A DNA stretch of 64,000 bases from Euglena gracilis. Taxonomy: Eukaryota > Euglenida > Euglenophyceae > Euglenales. The stretch spans positions 61,349,564 through 61,413,563 of the forward strand of contig CP154955.1 of assembly GCA_039621445.1 (NCBI GenBank), written 5' to 3'. Numbering within the stretch: the stretch's first letter is position 1; each line of letters starts with the position of its first letter. The notes below the pieces were generated by a model. It had not been told where the DNA came from. It worked only from the letters and a program-made list of their open reading frames with translations, and made no database searches. A program made the translations under genes and the position numbers. This document shows positions 11,443-22,704 of this stretch, piece after piece.

Positions 11443-11700
11443 TGAGGACCACCACTCAGGGGCCTGAGGGACGGCCAATGGCCGATCCGGGGCGAAGATC
11501 AAACAGTCGGAAAACGCATTTTTTTTTGACGTTTTGGGTGGATGGGCGATGGGCCAAGGCTGCCCGAAATCATTTTCCCCCCCTGAAGTCGACCCATTTT
11601 AGCAAAATAATTTTTCGTCCAGTTTCCTGTTATTTTCTTCATTGAATGTGCTGGGATGGGAAGTTTTTTTTCCCATCAAGGACCGCCGTTGCCCATCCAC
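11443..11700 (+). repeat. SINE-like repeat, copy 6 (near consensus)
   Basis: Contains GAGGACCACCACTCAGG at the left, then GGCCAATGGCCGATCCGG, GATCAAACAGTCGG, TTTTGGGTGGATGGGCGATG, GAAGTCGACCC, ATTGAATGTGCTGGGATGGG, a T-run and AAGGACCGCCGTTGC at the right. Both borders carry GGACC-C-C, so the unit is flanked by short direct repeats. Confidence 0.8.
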
Positions 11701-11775
11701 CAAAGAACATCCAATTTTGAAATTGCAATGCATAGTTGCTTTCTCCCTAATGTCCAACAGCAGGTGTCGTTCCAT

Positions 11776-11776
<1 letters not shown>

Positions 11777-11820
<44 letters not shown>

Positions 11821-11826
11821 TATAAT
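11777..11826 (+). repeat. (ATT)n microsatellite
   Basis: About 14 ATT units. Confidence 0.95.
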
Positions 11827-12099
11827 ATAGCAATATGTACAATATATATCCCTATATATGCAAATATGTACAACACAGAGGCAGATGGCACCATCATGTG
11901 CCTCTGTGTCAGGGGAGGGGGGCTTTATTTTATTTGGGTGGAAAAACCAAACCCCGGGGAGATTTATATTTTTGGGGGGGGTGTGCATGTAATAATGATT
12001 TGTTATGTACAGTATTATGGCGGTGTTGCGCAACCCCCGTGTCACTGCGCGGTTTAGAACCTCCTTCCGGGAGGGTCCCCATGCCAGTCTGAAAGGGGG

Positions 12100-12200
12100 T
12101 TTGCGGCCCAACCACTCCCGAGGCCCCCAACGGCCTCGCCGACGGGCACTCGCACCGCCGGCGCTCCGCCGCCGCTGAGCGCACAGCCCCCCTGGCACCC
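12100..12200 (+). CDS. Weak candidate exon
   Basis: GC3-rich island reading PEAPNGLADGHSHRRRSAAA. The minus strand is equally open, and I see no strong splice-like boundary. Confidence 0.18.
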
Positions 12201-12714
12201 ACCCCCGTTGGACCTTCTTCGGGGGAGGGGCAAAAATTGGAGGTGTATGGAACGGGATGCAGAATGGAATACCTCCCATTTCTTTGGATGATGATGATGT
12301 TGCTGCTGCTTTTTTTTGCCGGGCTGCAAAGTTTTGCCCCGCAATTGCATGAAAAATTCATCTTTTTCCCCTGTTGCCAATTAGGAGGTTATGCCTAATT
12401 TGAGGCCCTGAGATTTCCGATTTTCGCGTTGGTGACTCCTATTCAGCTCCTCTCCTTGGTCCTGCTCTTCAACTCGAATCCCCGAAATCCGCGTGCGCCG
12501 AATCAAATTCCTTTTCCCCCACGTGTTCCGCCGCCATCGCCGTCGCAGCGTTGGTGCACGGTCGCCTGCGCCGCCGGGAGCAAAAAAATTGTGCCGCATC
12601 GCACCGCTTTGCGGTGCGCTAACTGATTTCGACTGGAATCCTGAAACCCTGGGTGGTGGGTTGGGGTCGCCTCCCCAGGGCAGTCCACAAAGAAATGGGA
12701 TCCTTTTTTTTGTT

Positions 12715-12972
12715 AAGGACCGCCCCTTACGCGTCTCCCTTGGGCCTGAGGGCCGGCCAATGGCCGGTGTGGGCATCAAATGGGGTCAAAAATTAAAAAG
12801 TTGAAATCACATTTTTTTTATGTTTGGGACGGGGGATGTTTTAAGGGTGCCAGAAATCACCTTTTTTTGTCCCCCGAAGTCGACGCGTTTCTTTTTTTTT
12901 TGCCAAACACGGCCATGTTTTTGGGCCATTCCCCCCGTGCATTTTGCATTGAATATGCTGGGACGTAATTTT
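12715..12972 (+). repeat. SINE-like repeat, copy 7
   Basis: Begins TTAAGGACCGCCCC after a T-run and carries TTGGGCCTGAGGGCCGGCC, a GGCATCAAATGGGGTCAAAA block, GTGCCAGAAATCACC, CGAAGTCGACGCG and ATTGAATATGCTGGGACG. It ends in an A/T-rich simple tract instead of GGACCGCC. Confidence 0.75.
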
Positions 12973-13204
12973 TATTTATTTATTTATTTTTATTTTTTAT
13001 TTTATTTATTTTTTTTATTTTTATTTTTATTTATATATATATATATTTAATTACTATTTATAATAAAATAGTATTGTTTTTTTATAAAATGTTAAGTTGA
13101 TTATTTCATTTTCATTTTTCATTTTTTTTGCTAATGGACCACCCTCGGACCTGCTCCCCCCCTCCCCCCCTTGCCCCGGGGTGCTGTGGGCCCCGGCCGC
13201 CCCC

Positions 13205-13330
13205 AGCCTCACGGTGCCGTCGCCCAGCATGGGGCCGCCGATGGACGCCACGCTCACCGTCAGGGGGGCCCACGTGGCGGCGCTCAACGCCGTCGAGCTG
13301 GCGGAGGAGCCCTGCCGTCCAGCGCAGGCC
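13205..13330 (+). CDS. Candidate GC3-rich exon, unidentified gene
   Basis: The exon reads SLTVPSPSMGPPMDATLTVR and then GAHVAALNAVELAEE, with nearly all codons ending in G or C. A CCCCCAG acceptor lies just upstream. Its donor is not obvious. Balanced composition makes it one of the better islands. The minus strand gives a glycine/arginine-rich frame that looks less protein-like. No family assigned. Confidence 0.38.
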
Positions 13331-13339
13331 GTGCGCCCA

Positions 13340-14450
13340 CGTCCCTCCCCATCCCCTGGTCCTTGACACAGCGTGTCCACGGCACCCCTCCCCCGTGGCA
13401 ACCGCGCTTTTCCCATACCCAAAATACCTTGTGTCCCGTGGTATGGTGCCTATAACCGGCCGTGTCCATGACACACACCCCGTGGCAACCGCATTTTCCC
13501 CGTACTTCAGCGTCAAGGAAACAGGAGGGGGGGCTCCCCCCTCCTTGCGCATGCAAACTTGGCGCCCGTAAAGTTGGCCCTTGGCCTGAACTTGTGCTCT
13601 TGGTCCCCCAATTTTTAGGCTTTTTTGGCCGATTTGGCGCAAGGCCCGCTGAATTTCTGAACGTGTGAACCTCCCCTGAGGTTGCCCCCCCCCCGGCCTT
13701 CTACCATTGTCGAACCCATTTTTGTCGGCGCACCTCTCAATTCTCCCACCACGGGCAAACCGCAGCCTCGCGTGAAAAGCAAATTTGGGGGCGGGGCCAC
13801 ACATCCCACAGAACCCGACAAAACCGCGCTGGCCCCCCGACCACTGGGGCACACCTCCCCCCCCCCCCCGAGCGCTTGGCCCGGTCCACAGTCCCCTCCC
13901 GTTTAAGTGCACGATGCCCAAAGGGTGCGCAGTGCCCAAAGTGGTGTCACAATCCCAAGGGTTCGAAAGTGAAGTCCAAAAAAGTGCCCCCCCCCAAAGC
14001 CAGTTTGCTTTGAACCGCTTTCAGGTAGTGCCCAAGTCAATGGCACATGAGGATCCAAAACCATGGTCCAACATGTGCACTTGAATTGGGGGGAGGGGCA
14101 GGCAAACCATCTCCAGCCAGGTCAGCAAGGAGAGAGGTCCTTGTGAGGACAGGTAGCCGAGTATGGAGGTTGGAGGACAGTTTCCTCTTGGGGCATTTTC
14201 TCTGAATATCAACTGCAGAAAAAAAACAAACAGTTATTCAAAAATAACTGCTCAACAAGAACTCCGAACGAATGAAAGTGATAATTTCCCAAGAGCCCAC
14301 GTCAAGGATGTAGAAATCTTGCAGGTTATATATAATTAGTATTAAAAATAGTTAAATTTAATGAATAAGTAAAAAATAGTAGTTATGAGTAATTATCAAT
14401 TAAATGAATAAATTAGTAATTGTACTATGTATGAATAAATTGTAAAAGTA
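13340..14450. other. Intron-like stretch
   Basis: No supported exon. Contains short duplicated words such as CACGGCACCCC/CACACACCCCGTGGCAACCGC (13378-13500) and AGTGCCCAAAGTGG at 13930. The remainder is unique A/T-rich sequence. Confidence 0.4.
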
Positions 14451-14453
14451 CCT

Positions 14454-14545
14454 GCCCCCCCCCCTTGTCGTACGACCACCCCTCATTTACCCCCCCCCCG
14501 GTCGTAGGTTGCAGGAACCCGGTCGTACGACAAGGGGGGGGGGGC
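14454..14545. mobile_element. C/G-capped inverted-repeat module, family A copy 2 (minimal)
   Basis: A C-run, CTTGTCGTACGACC, CACCCCTCATTTAC, a second C-run, GGTCGTAGGTTGCAGG, then GGTCGTACGACAAG and a G-run. The ends are perfect inverted copies over about 20 bp. It is the shortest member of family A. Confidence 0.75.
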
Positions 14546-14806
14546 GGTTAGTTGAAATTGGTGTCAAAAAACCTCTGCTGCTGCAACCTCCAGGAAATTT
14601 TTTTGTGGCGATGATATGCTTCTTTGAGGCAAAATGTGACGGGAATGGCTGGTTTGCCAACCCATCCCGGCCCCGCCACACCTCAGCCAGGCACTGCAAG
14701 AAAAACACCCAAACAGCCCCAGCAGGTGGGGACCGTACATTACATACCTCCCCCCCCTTGTGTAAGCGAAGCGCCGGATTTTTTTTGCAGTCAAATTTTT
14801 TTTCCC

Positions 14807-14918
14807 CTTGTCTAAGCACCACCCTCCTGGTTCTTACCCATATTTTGGCAAAATAAGCACCCCCCCCCCCCGGTTCTTACCCATCTTTTCCGGTGCTTAG
14901 ACAAGGGGGGGGGAGGTA
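14807..14918. mobile_element. C/G-capped inverted-repeat module, family 'TCTAAGCACC'
   Basis: Left end CCCCTTGTCTAAGCACC and right end GGTGCTTAGACAAGGGG are perfect inverted copies. The interior holds two GGTTCTTACCCAT words and a central C-run. Non-coding. Confidence 0.7.
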
Positions 14919-14999
14919 ATAAAAGGCAACAGTTTGATGATTAACGACTCCGGAGCCGGGAGTTGTTGTTAATTGTAACCCCCCCCCCAATTGGAAGCC

Positions 15000-15245
15000 C
15001 CCGGGGCTACTAAACCCCCCCCCCCAAATAACACACCCCCCCGGTGTGTTATTTGGGCACCCGAACTGGGGCCCCAGGGGGGGGTGTGTTATTTGGGGGG
15101 GGGTTATTTTTACATGGAAAACCAAAGGAAAACAGGGGGGTGTGTTATTTGGGCGCTCGAAATCGGCCCCCGAGGGGGGGTGTGTTATTTGGGGGGGTGT
15201 TATTTGGGGGGGGGGTGTTATTTGGGGGGGGGTTTATTCGGTCAC
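15000..15245. mobile_element. Cluster of C/G-capped 'AATAACACACC' modules
   Basis: Repeated CCAAATAACACACCCC and its inverse GGTGTGTTATTTGGG, interleaved with C- and G-runs. At least five copies lie within 250 bp, forming nested hairpins. Confidence 0.7.
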
Positions 15246-15295
15246 TCTGCGGAAAACCCGAGGGGGGGGCTTGTAATTGGGCACCCTTTGTCTAA

Positions 15296-15480
15296 AGGAA
15301 AGAACTCAGCCAGTGGCCGGTTCGAGGATCGAACGGGGTTCAAATTTAAAAATTGCAAGACGCATTTTTTCGAGTTTTGGGTGGATCGGCCTTGTTTCAA
15401 ATATACCAGATGTCAGTTTTATTCCTGATGTCGACCTGTTTTCGGGGAGATTCTTTCAAGTTTTTCACCATTTTCCGGAA
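15296..15480 (+). repeat. SINE-like repeat, copy 8 (5' part)
   Basis: CAGCCAGTGGCCGG, GGATCGAACGGGGTTC, GACGCATTTTTTCGAGTTTT, GGGTGGATCGG and GATGTCGACCTGTTTTCGG. The right third is missing. Confidence 0.7.
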
Positions 15481-15751
15481 AATTTTGGTCAACTTTGTCG
15501 GCCGGATTGGTCGGGGGGGGGGGCTTCTATTTTGGTGGGGGTTGTTATTTGGGGGGGGGGGGGCTTCTCATTGGGGGGTTTAGTTTCAATTTGCATTGGT
15601 TTTTTTTTTTGCAGGGCAGTAGGTGATTGACTTTAACACCGAAACCGCCAGCTTATGGAGTCAACACGGCACAGGCGAATGACCGAGGCATGCCCGACCA
15701 AGCCCCCGGCGGCTAGCACAACAGTGGTGGGAAAAGTGGTGGTCAAGGCAG

Positions 15752-15950
15752 GGTCTCACGGCCTGTGCTGCGGCCGCCTCGGGGTGGTGGCGGCGGAGCG
15801 CGCGGCGCGCAAGACGCTGCAGCTGTTCATGACGGCCGGCAACCCGACCCCGCTGCCGCCGCCGCCATCCCCGCCGGCGCCGTCTCCGCCGCCCCCCACC
15901 CCGCCCCCGGACGTGCGGCCCACCCCCGAACCGCCCAAGGGTCCCACAGG
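15752..15950 (+). CDS. Candidate GC3-rich exon with proline-rich tail
   Basis: The exon starts after CAAGGCAG and ends near CCAAGG|GTCCC. It reads GRLGVVAAERAARKTLQLFM and TAGNPTPLPPPPSPPAP before a proline-rich tail of about 35 residues. The N-terminal half is a plausible amphipathic helix; the tail looks like a disordered linker. Codons are strongly GC3. No family recognised. Confidence 0.4.
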
Positions 15951-16726
15951 GGCGCCTCCTCTCTTTGGACGAAGCCTGGAAATTTTGTGGCCGTTTTCAT
16001 CTTTTTGGAATATCACGCTGAGGTAATTGTTGATTATAATTTGTTCCTATTCATAACCATTATTATTGCCATATCATGACTATTCATCATCATAATTTAT
16101 TTTTGTTATCATATATTGTGGGGGAAACGATTGATCTTTTGAGTTTTCAAAATTCCCGTCCAATGATTGCTGCTGCATCCACCCATAATATTTGTTATTA
16201 AGTGTCACAGGTTGGTGCTCATGGACTTTCCAGGCCGATTTCCCACTGGAAGGAACACTCCTGGAGTTGTCGCCTTCCGACTGTTGGACTAGTTGGACTG
16301 TTGGACTACTTAAACTAAATTTGTTGTTGTCCCAGGTCCCTGAGGGGGGTTGGGGGGGTTGGTTTTTTTCCTGGTCCCCCGGTCCAGGAAAAAAAACCCC
16401 GCACACCCTCCTTTTATCGAACCCTGACCAACCCTTTTGCGATAAAAACGAACCTTTTTTGAAAGAAAACCACAAAGCAATGGGTGTTCGAAACAGTGTG
16501 GTTTGTAGCTCGTTTGGTTTGTGGCCCAGTTACCCCCCCCCCCCCGGAGAAACTGTCATGCCCAAGAACCTGTCAGGGTCCCGGGAGCACCCAATTTCGA
16601 CATTTCGACCCCCAAATTTTTTCCCGGTGCCGAAGGCGCCGGGTGGAAATTTGTAAAAAAAATGCTGTGGTGGTTGGGGGGGTCGACCCCCCCCACCAGG
16701 CCTTCCCATTCTGCCCTGGGGGGGTT

Positions 16727-16859
16727 ACCTACCCCTCCCCCCCGGGAAACTGTCATGCCCGAGAACCTGTCAGGGTCCCGCCCGGGAAACTGTCAGGGTC
16801 CCCGGTACCGGCCAACCTGCCAGGTGACAGTTTCCCGGGGGGGGGGGGGGTAGGTAGGT
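16727..16859. mobile_element. C/G-capped module, 'GGGAAACTGTCA' family copy 1
   Basis: Left end ACCTACCCCTCC plus a C-run and GGGAAACTGTCA; right end TGACAGTTTCCC plus a G-run and TAGGTAGGT, an inverted pair. The interior has CCTGTCAGGGTCCC direct repeats and GGTACCGGCCAACCTG. A fragment lies just upstream at about 16541-16606. Confidence 0.72.
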
Positions 16860-16868
16860 TGGCAGGAA

Positions 16869-17075
16869 GTGTCTCCGCCGGGGCCGCCTCGCGCCAAAGC
16901 CCCCGCCGCGGCACCCCCGCGGCCCCCCGCGGCCGCCGCCGCCGCCCCGCCCGCCCTCCCCGCCCCCCACCGCGGCAGCAGCGCGGCGTCCTCCTCCCCG
17001 GCGCTGCGCCGGGCGCTGGTGCGGGTCCTGGCCAGGGGCCTTTGCCTGTGGACCAGGATCCGGGTCGCAGCGGAG
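16869..17075 (+). CDS. Candidate GC3-rich exon, unidentified gene
   Basis: GC3-rich frame starting with a proline/alanine-rich segment and ending in SPALRRALVRVLARGLCLWT and RIRVAAEG. It lies immediately right of the module at 16727-16859. The boundaries are uncertain, and the first half is low-complexity. No family recognised. Confidence 0.33.
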
Positions 17076-18164
17076 GGGGGGGGGCAGTGTTGCGCAGAGT
17101 TGCTCACCCAGCCAGGGGGAGCAACACAAGGGCGCTGGTGTAAGGGGTCCCTGGCCACTCACCACACAGCAAACTGGGCCAGAAGCGAAGTTAGCGCCGG
17201 CCATGAACAGACAAGAAGCCTTAGTGCAACTCGGGGGGGGGGGGCAAGTGGCCAACTCACTCCGCTGCGCGAGGTCGGGGGCAGGGCCCTCCCGTGACCC
17301 CTGTGCGTCCTGTTTTTCAGCTGCCAGGATTGTTGGGAGTTTGGGGTGCATTATGAGGTATTTGCTTGCTGGCTTTCGTCCTCTTCCTTTTTTTGCTAAA
17401 AAGAAGCCTGTGTGGACACAGGTTCTCTTTTTCTTGAACAAGTGTACTGTTGTGTGTCACGTTTTTTTTTTTTGGCTCCCCTGAGTTGTCATGTCTGTGG
17501 GGTTGTCATCTTCCATGGAAAGTTGTCATCTTAGGTCCGTACTGCTTGACGTGTCCTGTTGGAAAGTGCACCAAGAGGCCTGTTCAAACCCATGCTTTGT
17601 TTGCCTGATGTCAGGACCTTTTTTTCATCCATGCTGCATTTGCTTTGGGTGGTTTGTAACCCCCTGTCAAGCTGTCAATTCAGTGGATTTGTGTATTCCA
17701 CCAGGTCTTGCACATTTTTTTAAAGGTCACCTTCACAGGAAACACTTTCTCCGTGGATTTTTGTGAGTTATGTGTGGAAACTTTATTGCAGAAAAACTTG
17801 AAGTTTGATTTGATGAGATTTTGTTGTTTCGTTATTTCCAACATCCTGGTGATTCCAAATTAAAATGTTGACCCCAGGAATGAGGGAAGATTCCCTTTTT
17901 TGGCGCAAAATGCCGGATATCTCTCCAGCCAGGTTATCCATCGGTTCTATGCCCCCCCCCCCCCCGGGTGCTTGATGTTCACCCTACACGCGTCCCCGCT
18001 TCTCACCCGTGATTTTTTGTTTCTTGCCCGTGACTTTGGGTTCTCACCCTTAAGGTAGGGACCAGATCGCCAATGGTTTCTCCAGTGCCCCTGCAGGAGG
18101 TCAGCAGTCAATCGGGGTGGCCAATCCCCCGGCCCAAACAGCAAACAGGGCCAAGGAGTCAAGG

Positions 18165-18262
18165 GCAAAACAAAAACAAAAACAAAAACAAACAAAAACA
18201 AACAAACAAACAAACAAACAAACAAACAAACAAACAAACAAACAAACAAACAAAAGAAAACA
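18165..18262 (+). repeat. (AAAC)n microsatellite
   Basis: About 20 AAAC/AAACA units. The apparent lysine/threonine/asparagine and phenylalanine/valine/cysteine frames are artefacts. Confidence 0.95.
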
Positions 18263-18298
18263 AAAAACACTAAACAGTTAAAATTAAAACTAAAACAG

Positions 18299-18476
18299 TG
18301 CAACAAAGCGTGCTGGGGACCGCGGCGGTGCTCCGGGCGGACGCCTGGGGGCGGCCCCGCGGAGTCCGGGCGGGCCCCTGCGGCCGGCGAAGGACCTGGC
18401 GCTGCTGCAGCACCAGGAGCTGGCCCTGCGCCGCCCCGGGCTCCGCCTGCCCCCTCTCCCCGGGGCCCTGTGGGCG
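18299..18476 (+). CDS. Candidate GC3-rich exon, unidentified gene
   Basis: The exon follows an AAACAG acceptor at the end of the AAAC tract and ends at GCG|GTGGGTG. In the chosen frame it reads RSPGGPLRPAKDLALLQHQE then LALRRPGLRLPPLPGAL. A second frame (QQSVLGTAAVLRADAWG) is also open at the 5' end, so the first 60 bases are ambiguous. Unidentified. Confidence 0.38.
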
Positions 18477-19112
18477 GTGGGTGGGTGGGGTCTGACCCCC
18501 CCCCACCAGGCTTCCCTGTCTTTCCGGGCCAAACTTTCCTTCGCCGCCAAAGGTATTTTTCCTTGCGCGGTAGCGTGGCAGGTGGGGGTCGACCCCCCCC
18601 CTCCATCTCCCAGGTGGGGGTACGGTCCGGTCCCCCCCACCACGTCTTCCCGTCGTACTGCCCCTGCCTCCCTGCCCAACACCCCCCACTTTCTCCCCCA
18701 CTTCCACCCCAACCCCCCCCACGATGTCCTTCTCAGGGGGGAAGGACTCCACAGGCGGACAGGCCTGCGCAGGAATCCTGGCCCCACCTCAGCCCCACCG
18801 GGTTTCCAAAAGGGATCCACTGCCTGGCTATTTGAATGTGTGAGAGCTCGTCCGCTTGTGCTGAGCAGTTTGAATGATAGAAAGTGGCTTTGTGGTTAAA
18901 GCTGGGCTTGATTATTTATGATGTGTATGTGTGCATGTGTGTGCAGGTGTGTGAGTGTGTGTAGTGTGTACGTATGAGGTGTGTGATGGCAATGTTGATG
19001 ATTCCTAATAGCTTCCTCAGAGATGATGAAGCGGGGCGATTCCTATTGGGAGGTGATGCCCAATTGGGTCTGATGCCCATCCTTTTGTTTCCCTGCCTGG
19101 TGTGTTCTCAAG

Positions 19113-19263
19113 AGGAGCCCAGCCTCCGGTCTGCGCTGGGGAAGGAGGCGACGGAGCGGCACCGCCTCGCATTCAAGATATACCGTGCGGTGCTGGAGAC
19201 GGCTGGTGTTGGGCCTGAGGACGAGCAGCGGCTGCTACAGGAGGAGGAGGCGGCCACCCCACC
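19113..19263 (+). CDS. Candidate exon, charged helical segment
   Basis: The exon follows TTCTCAAG and ends at CCACC|GTGTGTG, again at the edge of a GT microsatellite. It reads EEPSLRSALGKEATERHRLA, then FKIYRAVLETAGVGPEDEQR and LLQEEEAATP. Composition is strongly protein-like, with helical and acidic segments, and codons are mostly GC3. It is among the most convincing unassigned exons. No domain recognised. Confidence 0.45.
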
Positions 19264-19321
19264 GTGTGTGCAACACACACTTTTGTATGTGTGTGTGTTT
19301 TGTGTGTGTGGTGTGGTGTGT

Positions 19322-19368
<47 letters not shown>

Positions 19369-19550
19369 TGTGTGTGTGTGCTGGTGTGCGTGTATGGCAT
19401 GTGTGTGTGTGTGTGGGGTCTGGTGTGTGTGTGTGTGGTGTGTGTTTTTTGGTGTCTGGTGTGTGGTATTGGGTCTGTGCCGTTTGGTGTGTGGTGTGTG
19501 GTGTGGTGTGTGTGGTGTGTGTGTGTGGTGCTGGGTGTAGTGCGTGGCAT
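19262..19550 (+). repeat. (TG)n microsatellite
   Basis: Interrupted TG tract with GGTGTGTGGTG variants, directly abutting the 3' edge of the candidate exon at 19113-19263. Confidence 0.95.
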
Positions 19551-19593
19551 GCTCATTTCAAGGAAAGGTAAGGCCAGTGTGAGAATGGAGTGA

Positions 19594-19730
19594 GACCTCG
19601 GGTCGCCCGGCGGGGTGTTGGCGGTGGCCCGGCACGCCCTCGCGGCGCAGCAGGACACAGCCCTCGTCACCGCGTGGTGGGCATGGCCGGGGCCGCCCTG
19701 GCCGGCCCGCGCCACAACAGTGGAATCAGT
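19594..19730 (+). CDS. Candidate GC3-rich exon, unidentified gene
   Basis: The frame reads GSPGGVLAVARHALAAQQDT and ALVTAWWAWPGPPWPAR with GC3-ending codons. It begins after GAGTGAG and fades near ACAACAGTGG. Its start phase does not match the end of exon 19113-19263. A second frame is also open. Confidence 0.3.
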
Positions 19731-19739
19731 CCACAATCT

Positions 19740-20865
19740 AAGACAATGGTTCCCCTTCCATCCGACTTGTCAGTCCTACCCACCCAAGCTCCGTTTTAAC
19801 TCAGAACAACATCCCGGGGTGGGAGGGTTGGTCTGGGGCGACTGCGGGGGGGGGGGTCCTGTGCCAGGCTGGGTAGGGCAGGGTTGGATGGGAAGCCCTT
19901 CGGGATTGAGGTAGGTGGTAGGGGGGCGTCCCGACCACCCCCCCCCCCTAGATGGGGGGGTCCGGACCCCCCCACCCCCCCTCCTTGACAGGTGCCAAAA
20001 ATAGCAGAAAATTTTCTTCCGGCGCTGCGCAAAAACACCCCCTTTTGCTGACTTTTGGACATATTGCCCATTTTTTGATGTGTTGGTGTTTTCCCCCAAA
20101 TAAGTGTTCAAAAGATTTCAAAAAATGAGCATTTTTGGATCGATTTTCCAAGAAAAATCAGGGATTTTTGACCGATTTCGACCCAATTTCCGGCCCTTTG
20201 CCCGTCCATGAAATTGAAAATTTTTCGGCCCCCCCTCAGTTTCGAGGTAGGAGGGGGGGGGTCCGACCCACCCCCCCCCCTCTGTGTCGGGAGGGGGGGT
20301 CCGACCCACCCCCCCCCTCAAGGCTTCCCATCCAACCCTGGGGTAGGGGCAGGGATTCCCTCTGATTCGTGGCACGAATACTCACGAATAATCACGAATA
20401 ATCACGAATCACCCCGAATTTCGGATTTTTCAAAAACCACGAATAATCACGAATATCACGAATAATCCACAAATGATATTTTTTTCTTTGGAAAAAATTT
20501 TTCTTTACTACTGTTGCCCGGCCCAAAAGGCGGCGAGACAATCGTGGGCATTTTCGGAAAACCGAGCAAACCACAAAAATTCACAATTTCCACAGCCAAA
20601 GAGTGGGTTTTTAGCTCTTTTGTTTGTGGCGAACAGGCTTCTTTTTAAGACCCCCGGGGTGGGGAGAGGGGGTCCCCCCACCCTAGCCCGGCGCGGGACC
20701 CCCCATTCAGCATTCGGAACTTTATTTTATTTATTTTTTTTTTAGAAAATGTCTTCTTCGGATTCTGATGGCAAATCACAATCTACTGCTGCAGCTGCAG
20801 CCATGGAAGTGAAGAAGAAGTAATGGGTTTGTGTAGGCAATGGAACCCTCACACAAGGATGATGC
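19740..20865. other. Intron-like stretch
   Basis: No supported exon. Contains TTCTTCCGGCGCTGCGC, a variant of the dispersed micro-hairpin, and GGGGGTCCGACCCACCCCC modules (20240-20330). It also has repeated TCACGAATAATCACGAA words (20370-20470) that recur at 21255-21340. Confidence 0.45.
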
Positions 20866-20867
20866 AT

Positions 20868-21159
20868 ACCTACCACCCCCCCCAGGAAACTGTCATGCCC
20901 GAGAACCTGTCAGGGTCCCGCCCGGGAAGCTGTCAGGGTCCCCGGTACCGGCCAACCTGTCAGTATAGGAAGTTGCCAGGGTCCCTGTTACCGGCCAACC
21001 TGTCAGGGTCATTTTTCATTGACTTTCCCTTGAAATGCCCTACCCGGGAAACTGTCAGGGTCCCTGGTACCGGCCAACCTGTCATGATAGGAAGTTGTCA
21101 GGGTTCCCGGTACTGGCCAACCTGTCAGGTGATAGTTTCCCGGGGGGGGGTAGGTAGGT
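20868..21159. mobile_element. C/G-capped module, 'GGGAAACTGTCA' family copy 2
   Basis: ACCTACC plus a C-run and AGGAAACTGTCATG at the left; GATAGTTTCCC, a G-run and TAGGTAGGT at the right. The interior has four to five repeats of CTGTCAGGGTCCC and GGTACCGGCCAACCTGTCA. Longer relative of the module at 16727. Confidence 0.72.
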
Positions 21160-21914
21160 GCAAAGTTTTTTTTTATCTCAAAAAGCATTGTTCTTCCTGC
21201 CGCCATCCTAGCACTCCATCATTTAGCTGAAAACTGGGCTAATTTCTGGCACCACGAATAAGCACAAATAGTCACGAATAATCATGAATAACCACGAATG
21301 AAAAATGCCGGTCGCAACCACGAATGGGAGGGAAACCCTGGTAGGGGGCTTCCGGGGGGTCTTCAAATGAAGCCTGTGGCACCGGGGGAAACTGTCCTCT
21401 GTCCTCCACACTCGGTGGCCTGTCCTCTTGGAAGTTGTCTCTTACCTTTTCCACTCTTACCTGCCTCCTGACATTTTTTTTTGCATAATTTTCACAGTTT
21501 CACTTTTGAAAATGAATTTTTTGAAGGTGACAAATGGGGCACATTGTTTTTTTTATGACCACGTTTCGCCCTAATTTTTTTTGGGTTTTTGTGTCATCGT
21601 GGGGGAGGAAAAATGTCCATTATTTCGTTTCACCTGACCTGCCTGGGAGACTGTCGCCAACTCCATACTTGCGGGCATGAATAGAGATAGATCCCGAGGG
21701 GTTGGTGCCCCCCCCCCCCCCAGGAGTTTGGGCGAATTTGGGTCCCGTGCTGTCGGGCTCCTCAAATGTTGAAACTTCCACTAAGAGGGATTTGTCTCAT
21801 AGACTCGTACAAGCTGACTTCCAGGCATGATTTTTTAGGCAGAAATTTTTTGAAAAAAGTTGAGGGTTTTAACTTTAATTCAAATTAATTGGAATTTCTA
21901 ATTTGATATTCCTC

Positions 21915-22130
21915 TTTCCAAGGGCCGGTCCAAGAGCGTTCCAGACATCGAACAGGGTTCCCAATCAAAAGTCGAAAAACACATTATCCGCTTTGACAGT
22001 GCAGTAGACAGTGTTCCAAGGATGCCAGAAAACATTCTCCTTCCTGGGGTTGGCTTGTTTTTGCTGAGAGTCGACTTCCAACCTTTGTTGGCGAGCCGAC
22101 TTCCCTTTGCCAGGTTGGAGAGAGTTTGCC
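21915..22130 (+). repeat. SINE-like repeat, copy 9 (diverged)
   Basis: CCAAGGGCCGGTCCAAG, ACATCGAACAGGGTTCCC, AAGTCGAAAAACACATT, GTTCCAAGGATGCCAGAAA and GAGAGTCGAC appear in family order. The 3' third is not recognisable. Confidence 0.55.
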
Positions 22131-22422
22131 AGTCCGAATTTTTAAGGTATTCTAAGGGGTTTCGAGTTTTCTCCCAGGGAAGAAAAAAAGCTTTGCCTTT
22201 CAAAAAAAATGAATAATTAAAATTAAAAATTATAAAATCAAAATCTTTTTAAAAAACTTAAAATTGTAAATTTTGAAATTTTCAGATTTTCAATTTAAAT
22301 TGGAAATCTTGAAAAATATAAAATATTAATCAATAATATGAATATATAAATTTAGTTTTCTGTGAATTTGCGAAAAATAAAAAATGCATTCCAAAATAAC
22401 ACAACGTTCCTGGCGCAGCCAG

Positions 22423-22520
22423 GAACGTTAAATCATTCACGTTCTTGGCTGCTCCATGCTGCACTGGATCAAATGAACCGCCAGATGGTTTCTGCCTCAT
22501 GCCTCACCGGAGAAGAAACG
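22423..22520 (+). CDS. Weak candidate exon
   Basis: After GGCGCAG the frame reads PGTLNHSRSWLLHAALDQMN and RQMVSASCLTGEE. Composition is good but codons are not GC3-rich, unlike the main exon set. It could be a transposon remnant. Confidence 0.2.
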
Positions 22521-22704
22521 ACAGGCCCCCCCCCAGGGCGGCCCCGGACCGGGCACAACACGTACCACCGCAGCCTCCGCCCGGAGCCATCCCCCCGCTG
22601 ACCCTTCTGACGCCTCCCCGCTGACCCCCCGCTGGGCGGAGCAGCCTTTTGTCTCCGAGAAGGGCGAGGCCAGCTCAGGAGCCTGCGGTCCCCCTCGGGG
22701 CTGG

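Noticed and set aside
20868-21159. CRISPR-like spaced repeats
   Set aside because: Repeated CTGTCAGGGTCCC words lie inside an inverted-repeat module, the spacing is irregular and intervals are not unique spacers.
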